Source of the DNA: Planctomycetaceae bacterium
GTDB taxonomy: Bacteria > Planctomycetota > Phycisphaerae > Phycisphaerales > SM1A02
Length of the DNA: 5,279 bases
Reading direction: 5' to 3'
NCBI GenBank assembly: GCA_947459855.1
Contig: CANHFL010000110.1
Coordinates: 1 to 5,279 of the forward strand
Position numbers and translations under genes: made by a program. The notes beneath the pieces were generated by a model. It was not told the origin of the DNA. It saw only the letters and a list, made by a program, of their open reading frames with translations, and did not search any database. Shown in pieces: positions 1 through 4,991 of this stretch (position 1 is its first letter; each line of letters begins with the position of its first letter).

Positions 1-339
1 AGCGCCGAGAAGGCCATCGAGGTGCTGATGCACGAGCCGCAGCGCGTGCAGAAGCTGCGCGACAACGTCGCCTACGCCCGCAAGACGATCCGCGAGGCCG
101 GCTTCGAGGTGCTGGAGAGCCCGACCGCGATCTGCCCGATCATCGTGCACGACACCGCGAAGGCGATCGCGATGTCGAAGCGCCTGCTGGAGCTCGGCGT
201 GTTCGTGATCGGCTTCGGCTACCCGGTGGTGCCCGAGGGCCACGCCCGCCTGCGCTGCCAGGTCAGTGCGGCGCACGAGAAGACGCACCTGGACGCCTTC
301 GGCGCGGCGCTCCGGCAGCTGCGCAAGGAATTTGCGTGA
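1..339 (+). CDS. kbl: 2-amino-3-ketobutyrate CoA ligase, C-terminal part (5' end outside window)
   Basis: This is the last 112 residues of a PLP-dependent alpha-oxoamine synthase, open in frame from base 1 to a TGA at 337-339. Kbl converts 2-amino-3-oxobutyrate and CoA to glycine and acetyl-CoA, the second step of threonine breakdown after threonine dehydrogenase, in the cytoplasm. The fragment carries the C-terminal small-domain signature GFGYPVVPEGHARLRCQVSA (residues 71-90 of the fragment), followed by AH. This closely resembles the E. coli Kbl ending (GFFYPVVPKGQARIRTQMSAAH). The second Arg of ARLR (bases 253-255) aligns with the arginine that binds the substrate carboxylate. The PLP lysine and about 70% of the protein lie upstream of the window. 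The related enzymes BioF (8-amino-7-oxononanoate synthase) and HemA-type ALA synthase are the alternatives, but the YPVVPxGxARxR wording favours Kbl. The stop overlaps the next gene's start. Confidence 0.88.
   Translation, partial: SAEKAIEVLMHEPQRVQKLRDNVAYARKTIREAGFEVLESPTAICPIIVHDTAKAIAMSKRLLELGVFVIGFGYPVVPEGHARLRCQVSAAHEKTHLDAFGAALRQLRKEFA
325..330 (+). promoter_or_regulatory. Shine-Dalgarno site for the persulfide dioxygenase gene, inside kbl
   Basis: AAGGAA lies 5 bases before the GTG at 336, within the last codons of kbl. Together with the 4-bp GTGA overlap it supports the GTG start and translational coupling of the two genes. The protein start it implies (MIFRRIYDxxLAQASYLVGC) is the normal N-terminus of this family. 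Confidence 0.6.
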
Positions 340-1751
340 TCTTCAGGCGTATCTACGACGCATCGCTCGCGCAGGCGAGCTACCTGGTGGGCTGCGGCGA
401 GACGCGGCAGGCGATCCTCTTCGACCCCGAGCGCGACATCGACCGCTACGAGCGCGCCGCCGCCGAGGAGGGCGTGCGGATCGTCGCCGTCGCCGAGACG
501 CACCACCACGCCGACTTCGTGAGCGGCATGCGGGCGTTCGCGGCCACGCGGCCCGTCACCCTATACGTCAGCGGCTGCGGCGAGCCCGCGGCCTGGACGC
601 GCGAGGGTCCGTTCGCCGCCGGCGCGTCGGTGCGCTTCCTGGCCGACCGCGACGAGGTCGCCGTGGGCTCGCTGCGCTTCCGCGTGCGCCACACACCGGG
701 CCACACCCGCGAGGCGCTCAGCTACGAGTACCTGGACGCGCAGGGCGCACCCGCCGCGCTCTTCAGCGGCGACTTCCTCTTCGCGGGCGACGTGGGTCGG
801 CCCGACCTCGGGCGCCTGACCGCGGGCGGCATGACCGTGGAGGAGAGTGCCGAGGCGCTCCGCCGCAGCCTGGCGATGCTGGACGACATGCCCGACGGCA
901 CGCTCGTCCTGCCCGGCCACGGCACCGGCAGCGCGTGCGGCAAGGTGATCTGCCGCATCCCGCAGACCACCATCGGCATCGAGCGCATCATCAACCGTCC
1001 CCTCCGCGACCGCGAGGACGGGGCGCGCTTCGTCGAGGGGCTCCTGCGCGACCAGCCCGACCCACCGCCGTACTTCCACCGCGTGAAGGCCGCGAACGAA
1101 CGTGGTCCGGCGCTGCACGACCGGGTGCCCGTTCCGGCCCGGATGGACGGCCCCGCCTTCCTGGCCGCCGCCGGCGATCCCCGTGCCGTGGTCGTCGACA
1201 CCCGCGAGTGGTCCGCGTGGCTCGACGGCCACCTGCCGGGCTCGATCTTCGCGATGGTCGACCCGTACTTCGGCCCGACGGTCGCCAACTACGTCGAGGA
1301 GGGCGACCGCGTGCTCGTGGTCTGCGAGCCCGAGCGAGTGGAGGACATCGCGCGGATCCTGTACCGCGTGGGCATCGACACGCTGGACGGCTGGATCTCA
1401 CCGCGCGACTACGGTGCGATCGACGAGGACGCGTTCGAGCAGCATGGCTTCGAGGAGATCGGCCCGCGCGAGGCCGCCCGTCGGCTGGCGACCGGCGAGT
1501 GGGCGCCGCTCGACGTTCGCTCGAAGTCCGAGTACCGCGACGGCCACGTCAAGGGTGCGCACCATGTGCCGTTCATCCAGCTGCCCGCTCACGTCGGCAC
1601 GCTGGACCACGATCGCCCGCTGGTCGTCTACTGCCGCGGCGGCAACCGCAGCGCGCGCGCCTGCGCGTACCTGCGTCGTCACGGGTTCCGCGTCGCGAAC
1701 ATGCGCGCCGGTTTCTGGCCCTACGCGGGGCGCGGCTACCCGACCGAGTGA
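336..1751 (+). CDS. CstB-like persulfide dioxygenase-rhodanese fusion (MBL fold plus two rhodanese domains)
   Basis: The 471-residue cytoplasmic protein has no signal peptide. Its family oxidises low-molecular-weight persulfides (glutathione, CoA or similar thiols) to sulfite and can transfer sulfane sulfur to form thiosulfate. Residues 1 to about 255 are an ETHE1-like metallo-beta-lactamase fold. It has T55-H-H-H-A-D-F61 (H56, H58, D60, with Phe where many MBL enzymes have a final His), H123 in HTPGHT, D146 in SGDFLF and H195 in LPGHG. H56, H123 and D146 match the ETHE1 iron ligands. C201 in GSACGK sits where the CstB family has a conserved Cys. Residues 270-355 are a first rhodanese domain (VVDTREW, GHLPGSI) whose active loop is degenerate: C330 is followed by EPER, not a CxGGxR loop. 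Residues 375-471 are an intact rhodanese domain with LDVRSKSEYRDGHVKGAH and the loop C433-R-G-G-N-R438. The GTG start overlaps kbl by 4 bp. Domain order and length match CstB; the exact thiol substrate cannot be read from sequence. Confidence 0.9.
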   Translation: MIFRRIYDASLAQASYLVGCGETRQAILFDPERDIDRYERAAAEEGVRIVAVAETHHHADFVSGMRAFAATRPVTLYVSGCGEPAAWTREGPFAAGASVRFLADRDEVAVGSLRFRVRHTPGHTREALSYEYLDAQGAPAALFSGDFLFAGDVGRPDLGRLTAGGMTVEESAEALRRSLAMLDDMPDGTLVLPGHGTGSACGKVICRIPQTTIGIERIINRPLRDREDGARFVEGLLRDQPDPPPYFHRVKAANERGPALHDRVPVPARMDGPAFLAAAGDPRAVVVDTREWSAWLDGHLPGSIFAMVDPYFGPTVANYVEEGDRVLVVCEPERVEDIARILYRVGIDTLDGWISPRDYGAIDEDAFEQHGFEEIGPREAARRLATGEWAPLDVRSKSEYRDGHVKGAHHVPFIQLPAHVGTLDHDRPLVVYCRGGNRSARACAYLRRHGFRVANMRAGFWPYAGRGYPTE

Positions 1752-1759
1752 CCGTGCCG

Positions 1760-1773
1760 CGGTGGCGCCAGGC
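1760..1773 (+). repeat. 14-bp direct repeat, copy 1 (3' side of mrp)
   Basis: CGGTGGCGCCAGGC occurs here, in the gap just past the mrp stop. It occurs again in the same orientation at 2930-2943, in the gap just before the mrp start. The match ends at both edges after 14 bases. Confidence 0.45.
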
Positions 1774-1781
1774 GCGCCGCC
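1761..1781 (+). terminator. Candidate terminator hairpin between convergent genes
   Basis: The 38-bp gap between the two stop codons contains GGTGGCGC, a loop CAGGC, and GCGCCGCC. In plus-strand RNA this pairs as an 8-bp stem with one U-G wobble. On the minus strand the same wobble position becomes an A-C mismatch, so the hairpin is better for transcripts of the kbl/persulfide dioxygenase pair. There is no U-tract, so it may only assist Rho-dependent termination. Confidence 0.4.
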
Positions 1782-1789
1782 CGGCCCGC

Positions 1790-2887
1790 TCAGCGCACGC
1801 TCAGCGTCGGCTGCACGTATCGCTGCCCCATCGCGGCCACGCTGATCTGGCTGGCCAGGCGCTGGCAGAGGGCATCGATGTCGCGGCCGAGCGCCGGGAT
1901 CTCCCAGTTGCGCAGGGGGGTGCCCTCGTCGCAGTGGCGGCGGAGCGCCATGTGGATCGGCATGCTGCCCAGGAACGGCTGGCCCATCTGCTGCGCCATC
2001 AGCTCCGCGCCGCCGCGGCCGAAGAGGTCGTACTCCTTGCCGTCGTCGCCCACGAAGTAGCTCATGTTCTCGACGACGCCCAGGATGGGCACGCCCAGCT
2101 GCTCGAACATGCGCACCGCGCGGCGCGCGTCGTCCTGCGCCACGCGCTGCGGAGTGCACACCACCACGGCGCCCGTGAGCGGCAGCAGCTGCGACATCGT
2201 CAGCGCGACGTCGCCGGTGCCGGGCGGCAGGTCGATGATCAGGTAGTCGAGCGCGCCCCAGTCGGTCTGCAGCGCCAGCTGCTTGAACGCGCCGTGCGCC
2301 ATCGGACCTCGCCAGATCAGCGCCTTGTCCGGGTCCACCAGCTTGCCCAGCGTCATCGTCTTGATGCCGTGCACCTCGAAGGGCAGCAGCATGTTGCCGC
2401 GCGCGGCGGTGGGGATGTCGTCCAGTCCCATCAGCGTCGGGATGCTGGGGCCGTAGATGTCTCCGTCCAGCAGGCCCACCTTCGCGCCGAAGCGCGCAAG
2501 GCCCACGGCCAGGTTCGCGCTGACGGTGCTCTTGCCGACGCCGCCCTTGCCCGCGCCGACCGCGATGATGTTCTTCACCAGCGGCAGGGGGTTGCCGCCC
2601 TCGCGGGCCTTGTCGTTCGCCTTTCGCACGTCGGCGGTGAACTCGATCTCCAGGCGGCCGAGCGGCTCGCCGGTCTCGACGGCCTTCTCGCGCACGGCCT
2701 GGTCGATGTCGCCGCGGATCTTGTCCTTCATGGGGCAGGCGGGGGTGGTCAGTTCGATGACCAGCTTGACGTCGTTCCCGTCGTGCAGCACGTCCTTGAC
2801 CATGCCCAGCGTGACCAGGTCCTTGCCCAGGTCGGGGTCCTTGACCGTGCGGAGGGCGTCGTGGAGGTGCTTGGACGTAAGGGCCAT
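1790..2887 (-). CDS. mrp: Mrp/ApbC family Fe-S cluster carrier ATPase lacking the CxxC motif
   Basis: The 365-residue cytoplasmic P-loop NTPase belongs to the Mrp/NBP35 family, which assembles or carries 4Fe-4S clusters to apoproteins. Residues 1 to about 85 are a DUF59/MIP18 domain, with DPDLGKDLVTLGMV and TTPACPMKD including C51. Residues 105-345 are the ATPase: a deviant Walker A G113-K-G-G-V-G-K-S-T121 with signature lysine K114 and K119, DGDIYGPSIP at 141-150, and DYLIIDLPPGTGD at 214-226. Length and order match full-length bacterial Mrp. The family usually has NMSxFxCPxCG, where the two Cys hold a cluster at the dimer interface. This protein reads NMSYFVGDDGKEYDLFG (274-290), with no Cys and apparently one residue fewer in the loop. 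The other cysteines are C244, C319 and C341. The ATG at 2885-2887 has no clear SD. It is transcribed alone, convergent with the persulfide dioxygenase gene and divergent from the secreted-protein gene. The family call is very secure; cluster-carrier activity is inferred. Confidence 0.93.
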   Translation of the reverse strand: MALTSKHLHDALRTVKDPDLGKDLVTLGMVKDVLHDGNDVKLVIELTTPACPMKDKIRGDIDQAVREKAVETGEPLGRLEIEFTADVRKANDKAREGGNPLPLVKNIIAVGAGKGGVGKSTVSANLAVGLARFGAKVGLLDGDIYGPSIPTLMGLDDIPTAARGNMLLPFEVHGIKTMTLGKLVDPDKALIWRGPMAHGAFKQLALQTDWGALDYLIIDLPPGTGDVALTMSQLLPLTGAVVVCTPQRVAQDDARRAVRMFEQLGVPILGVVENMSYFVGDDGKEYDLFGRGGAELMAQQMGQPFLGSMPIHMALRRHCDEGTPLRNWEIPALGRDIDALCQRLASQISVAAMGQRYVQPTLSVR

Positions 2888-2896
2888 AGTCCGGCA

Positions 2897-2902
2897 ATCG
2901 TA
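2897..2902 (-). promoter_or_regulatory. Possible -10 box for mrp (near-leaderless transcript)
   Basis: On the minus strand TACGAT lies 9 bases before the mrp ATG. If used as a -10 element, transcription would begin about 1-3 bases before the start codon. That would fit the absence of any SD upstream of mrp. No good -35 is visible at the expected distance, so this is a weak call. Confidence 0.22.
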
Positions 2903-2929
2903 GCCCGTCCGGCCGTTCCGACCGCGAAC

Positions 2930-2943
2930 CGGTGGCGCCAGGC
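2930..2943 (+). repeat. 14-bp direct repeat, copy 2 (5' side of mrp)
   Basis: This is the second exact copy of CGGTGGCGCCAGGC, 1170 bp from the first. The two copies bracket the mrp gene. GGTGGCGCC is part of the hairpin stem at copy 1, but here the downstream partner sequence is missing, so it does not form the same hairpin. Confidence 0.45.
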
Positions 2944-2948
2944 CTTCC

Positions 2949-2964
2949 CCGACCCGCAGGTCGG
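2949..2964. repeat. Perfect inverted repeat in the divergent mrp/secreted-protein promoter region
   Basis: CCGACC-CGCA-GGTCGG is a perfect 6-bp inverted repeat with a 4-base spacer. It is placed about midway in the 132-bp divergent region (2888-3019). It could be an operator for a dimeric regulator acting on one or both genes, or simply a GC-rich hairpin. Confidence 0.35.
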
Positions 2965-2978
2965 CAATACGCTGTCGC

Positions 2979-2998
2979 TGCCCGCCGTTCGGCAGGCA
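2979..2998 (+). promoter_or_regulatory. Imperfect hairpin just upstream of the SD of the secreted-protein gene
   Basis: TGCC-C-GCCG, loop TT, then CGGC-A-GGCA forms an 8-bp stem with a single C-A mismatch (the innermost pair would probably open in RNA). It ends 7 bases before the AGGAGG SD at 3006. If transcribed it would be a stable 5'-UTR hairpin; as DNA it could be an operator half-site pair. Confidence 0.33.
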
Positions 2999-3005
2999 TC
3001 CCCGC

Positions 3006-3011
3006 AGGAGG
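3006..3011 (+). promoter_or_regulatory. Strong Shine-Dalgarno site deciding the start of the secreted-protein gene
   Basis: AGGAGG lies 8 bases before ATG 3020. This frame stays open far upstream by chance because of the GC content. The SD, together with the signal peptide that begins immediately after the ATG, is what fixes the true start at 3020. Confidence 0.8.
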
Positions 3012-3019
3012 AATCACCG

Positions 3020-3778
3020 ATGCCCCGTCGCATGCCCGCCATCGTCCCGCTGGTCGCCTTTGCCGCCCTGGCCACTGGCGTGGCTGCCGAGCCCCCGGCC
3101 GCCGCGCCCGCCGCGCCGCCGCTCGGCGGGCCGCCCGTTGGCGCGGGCGCGAAGGAAGGCGGTGGTGCGTTCGGCGACATGGGCATGCGCGGCAAGGATG
3201 GCCCCGCCGGGCGCCCGGCCGAGCGACGCAACCTGGAACTCTGGAAGCAGGCGATGGAGGCGACGCTTGCCGCGGGCACGCCCGAACTGCAGGCCAAGGT
3301 GAAGCAGATGCGCGCCGACTTCGAGACGAAGATGAAGGCCTGGCGCGAGGAGCACGGCGACGAGATGCGCCAGCTCGAGCAGCAGGTGAAGGACTCGATC
3401 GCGAAGGATGCAGGTGAGACGAAGAAGCCCGGCCGTGCGGACGCCGTGCTGTTCCGGAAGATGCAGGAGCTCCGCGCGACGCAGCCGAAGGTCGAGGACC
3501 TGCAGCAGCTGATCTGGGGTGCCCTGACGCCCGACCAGCAGGGCGCGTTCAAGGCGAAGTACGACGCCCTCCAGAAGGACGCGGCGGCGAAGAAGGAGCA
3601 GCGCAAGGATTCCAAGGACGCGAAGAAGGGCCCCGCGCCCGGCGAGCGCGACCCGATGCTGCCCGGTGGCGAGACGCCGGGGAAGCGCCCCAGCAACGAC
3701 AAGCCGTTCAACTTCGACGATCCGACGCCACCGGCCGGGACGAACCCGAACGGCGACGGGAAGCCCTCCGGCAAGTGA
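3020..3778 (+). CDS. Secreted, charged alpha-helical protein of unknown function with an LTPDQQ motif
   Basis: I do not recognise a named family for this 252-residue protein. Residues 1-23 are a classical Sec signal peptide: basic PRR start, a hydrophobic core to about residue 21, and likely cleavage after VAA (A23), giving an envelope or exported protein. Residues 24-65 are Pro/Ala/Gly-rich linker. Residues 70-195 are dominated by Lys, Glu, Gln and Ala and look helical or coiled-coil (for example ELQAKVKQMRADFETKMKAW), with LIWGALTPDQQGAFKAKY near 164-181. An LTxxQ element within helices recalls the Spy/CpxP/CnrX-like periplasmic proteins, but the resemblance is short and only suggestive. 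Residues 196-252 are a low-complexity tail rich in Pro, Gly, Asp and Lys. The mature part has no Cys and no membrane segment. It diverges from mrp, has a strong SD, and converges on the pseudopilin gene with 49 bp between stops. It is real by start context and composition; function is unknown. Confidence 0.75.
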   Translation: MPRRMPAIVPLVAFAALATGVAAEPPAAAPAAPPLGGPPVGAGAKEGGGAFGDMGMRGKDGPAGRPAERRNLELWKQAMEATLAAGTPELQAKVKQMRADFETKMKAWREEHGDEMRQLEQQVKDSIAKDAGETKKPGRADAVLFRKMQELRATQPKVEDLQQLIWGALTPDQQGAFKAKYDALQKDAAAKKEQRKDSKDAKKGPAPGERDPMLPGGETPGKRPSNDKPFNFDDPTPPAGTNPNGDGKPSGK

Positions 3779-3806
3779 TGTCCTTCGGGGGCGCCTGTTG
3801 CGCGGT

Positions 3807-3820
3807 GCCGCGTTCGCGGC
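3807..3820. terminator. Candidate bidirectional terminator hairpin
   Basis: GCCGC-GTTC-GCGGC lies in the 49-bp gap between two convergent stop codons. The next inner pair could also form (GCCGCG/CGCGGC with a TT loop). It is symmetric, so it could serve both strands. There is no T-tract on either side, so intrinsic termination is uncertain. Confidence 0.33.
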
Positions 3821-3827
3821 CGCCTGC

Positions 3828-4919
3828 TCAGCTGCCGCCCGAGATGATGACGTCGTCGAAGCGCTGTGCGACGTTCGGGCCGTCGGGGTTGTTGGTCCCT
3901 CCGGTCACGATGTCGCCCCTGGGCGCCGTCGACGTGCCGTAGCCTTGCGCCGCACTGCAATAGATCCCGTCGGCTCCTGCGCTGATCAGGAAGTAGCGTC
4001 CGCGCGGCGTACCGGCCCAGACGCGGTCCGCATCGCCTGCATTGCCGCCCTGCACACCCATCGCGGGATGCCGGATCAGCTGGCCGAGCGTGAGGTCCCG
4101 CGCCGCCTTGCCGGACTGGCCGCCCGCGGCGCCGGTGTTCAGGATCGAGTACTTCGTGGCGTTGGCCGAGGTCTGGTCGACGTTCATGTCGCCCAGGCCG
4201 GTCGAGAGCGTGTAAGGCAGCATGCCGGCGCGCGTGAACTGGCCGGGGTCCGCATTCGCGCCGGTTCCGCGCGCGACCAGCGCGCCGATGCCGCGCGCCT
4301 GGCGCACGAAGATGATCGGCTGGCCCCACGCATCGACCAGGTCGGGCAGCAGGCCCGCGCCGGCGGTGTCCATCGCGGCGCCACCCGGCTGCATCTGGCC
4401 GCCGGCCTTGGAGAATTCACGGCCCTTCGGCGCGTAGAACGCGTCGTACTTGCGGCCGTTGCGCGTCGGGCCCTCGCCCATGCGGTCGCCGTTGACCTTG
4501 ATCCTGAAGTCCGGCTGGTTCGCTGCGGTGAACGTGAGTTCCGTGCCGGGGTAGCTGGCGTAGTCGCTGTCCGAGGGCAGGCGGTAGCCGCCCATCAGCG
4601 AGAGCAGGGCGTTCTCGGTGCTGCTGATCGCGGGCACGTCGGAATCGCCGTTGCCCATGTAGTTCTCGGGGACCACGCCGGGGTACTCGCCGAACTCCTG
4701 GAAGTACGCGTCGCAGGCCTTGGCGAATTCCTGCATCGTGCCCGTGGTCGTGGTGGCGCGGGCTCGCTCGATCACCTTGCCCAGCGCGGGCAGCAGCAGG
4801 CCCACCAGGAGGGCGATGATGCCGATGACGACCAGCAGCTCGACGAGGGTGAAGGCGCGGCGGGCCTGGCGGGGGATGCCTGCGGTGGCCGCTGTTGCCG
4901 GGGTCTGGATGGTCGTCAT
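3828..4919 (-). CDS. GspG-like type II secretion pseudopilin / prepilin
   Basis: The 363-residue protein begins with a 22-residue leader rich in Thr, Ala and Arg that ends QARRA, followed by the class III prepilin core F23-T-L-V-E27-LLVVIGIIALLVGLLLPALGKV. A prepilin peptidase (PilD-like) would cut after A22 and methylate F23; Ala replaces the usual Gly at -1. E27 is the conserved Glu5 of the mature protein. Residues 27-47 form the membrane helix that packs into the pseudopilus. The globular part has DAWGQPIIFV (196-205), resembling the DPWGxPY of GspG. It also has RYFLISAGADGIYCS (308-322), resembling the SxGxDG loop that binds calcium in GspG. At 363 residues it is over twice the length of classical GspG, in the style of planctomycete pseudopilins. 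Its cysteines are C69 and C321. No other secretion genes are in the window, so it may be an orphan pseudopilin. An SD and a -10-like box precede it. Confidence 0.88.
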   Translation of the reverse strand: MTTIQTPATAATAGIPRQARRAFTLVELLVVIGIIALLVGLLLPALGKVIERARATTTTGTMQEFAKACDAYFQEFGEYPGVVPENYMGNGDSDVPAISSTENALLSLMGGYRLPSDSDYASYPGTELTFTAANQPDFRIKVNGDRMGEGPTRNGRKYDAFYAPKGREFSKAGGQMQPGGAAMDTAGAGLLPDLVDAWGQPIIFVRQARGIGALVARGTGANADPGQFTRAGMLPYTLSTGLGDMNVDQTSANATKYSILNTGAAGGQSGKAARDLTLGQLIRHPAMGVQGGNAGDADRVWAGTPRGRYFLISAGADGIYCSAAQGYGTSTAPRGDIVTGGTNNPDGPNVAQRFDDVIISGGS

Positions 4920-4928
4920 GTCGGGGTG

Positions 4929-4934
4929 CTCCTC
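4929..4934 (-). promoter_or_regulatory. Shine-Dalgarno site of the pseudopilin gene
   Basis: On the minus strand GAGGAG precedes ATG 4919 with 9 bases between. This supports that start and therefore the full 22-residue leader peptide, rather than a shorter one. Confidence 0.65.
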
Positions 4935-4940
4935 GAACGA

Positions 4941-4946
4941 AGTATA
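4941..4946 (-). promoter_or_regulatory. Candidate -10 box of the pseudopilin gene
   Basis: On the minus strand TATACT matches the TATAAT consensus at 5 of 6 positions, in one of the few AT-richer stretches of the window. It lies 6 bases upstream of the SD, giving a short leader of roughly 15 bases. The -35 region is poor. It holds a direct repeat GCGGTT (plus strand 4952-4957 and 4960-4965) that might be an activator or repressor site. The box suggests the gene is transcribed separately from trmL. Confidence 0.4.
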
Positions 4947-4968
4947 CGGAAGCGGTTTTGCGGTTGAT

Positions 4969-4991
4969 CCCGGTGTGGGTCACGTGCCGGG
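4969..4991 (-). terminator. Weak hairpin over the trmL stop codon
   Basis: CCCGG at 4969-4973 and CCGGG at 4987-4991 form a 5-bp inverted repeat around the trmL stop, with a 13-base interior that can partly pair (GTG/CAC). There is no T-tract downstream. It might mark the end of the trmL transcript but is only slightly better than expected in GC-rich DNA. Confidence 0.2.

Noticed and set aside
336..1751. Loss of the last His of the THxHxDH motif (Phe61) as a sign of inactivity
   Set aside because: In ETHE1-type persulfide dioxygenases this position is not an iron ligand, and HADF or HADY is usual in rhodanese-fused members. The iron ligands H56, H123 and D146 are present.
1761..1781. An intrinsic (U-tract) terminator
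   Set aside because: The hairpin is good but no T-run follows on either strand, so it is listed only as a candidate structure.
1398..3017. A 539-codon open frame on the minus strand overlapping mrp in another frame
   Set aside because: Its translation is low-complexity Arg/Gly/Ala/Pro-rich, a shadow of mrp. The mrp frame has all family motifs.
266..3778. A 1170-codon open frame on the plus strand
   Set aside because: It runs across the kbl end, the persulfide dioxygenase gene in another frame, the antisense of mrp, and the intergenic gap before joining the real secreted-protein gene. Its upstream translation is Arg/Ala-rich with no recognisable motif. It stays open because of the high GC content. 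The true gene begins at 3020 with an SD and signal peptide.
2749..4329. A 526-codon minus-strand open frame spanning the secreted-protein gene and part of the pseudopilin gene
   Set aside because: It has no domain signal, is antisense to a gene with a clear start, and is out of frame with the pseudopilin. It is a composition artefact.
3666..4967. A 433-codon plus-strand open frame antisense to the pseudopilin
   Set aside because: It is Arg/Ala/Val-rich and motif-free, has no SD, and mirrors the pseudopilin codons. It is treated as a shadow.
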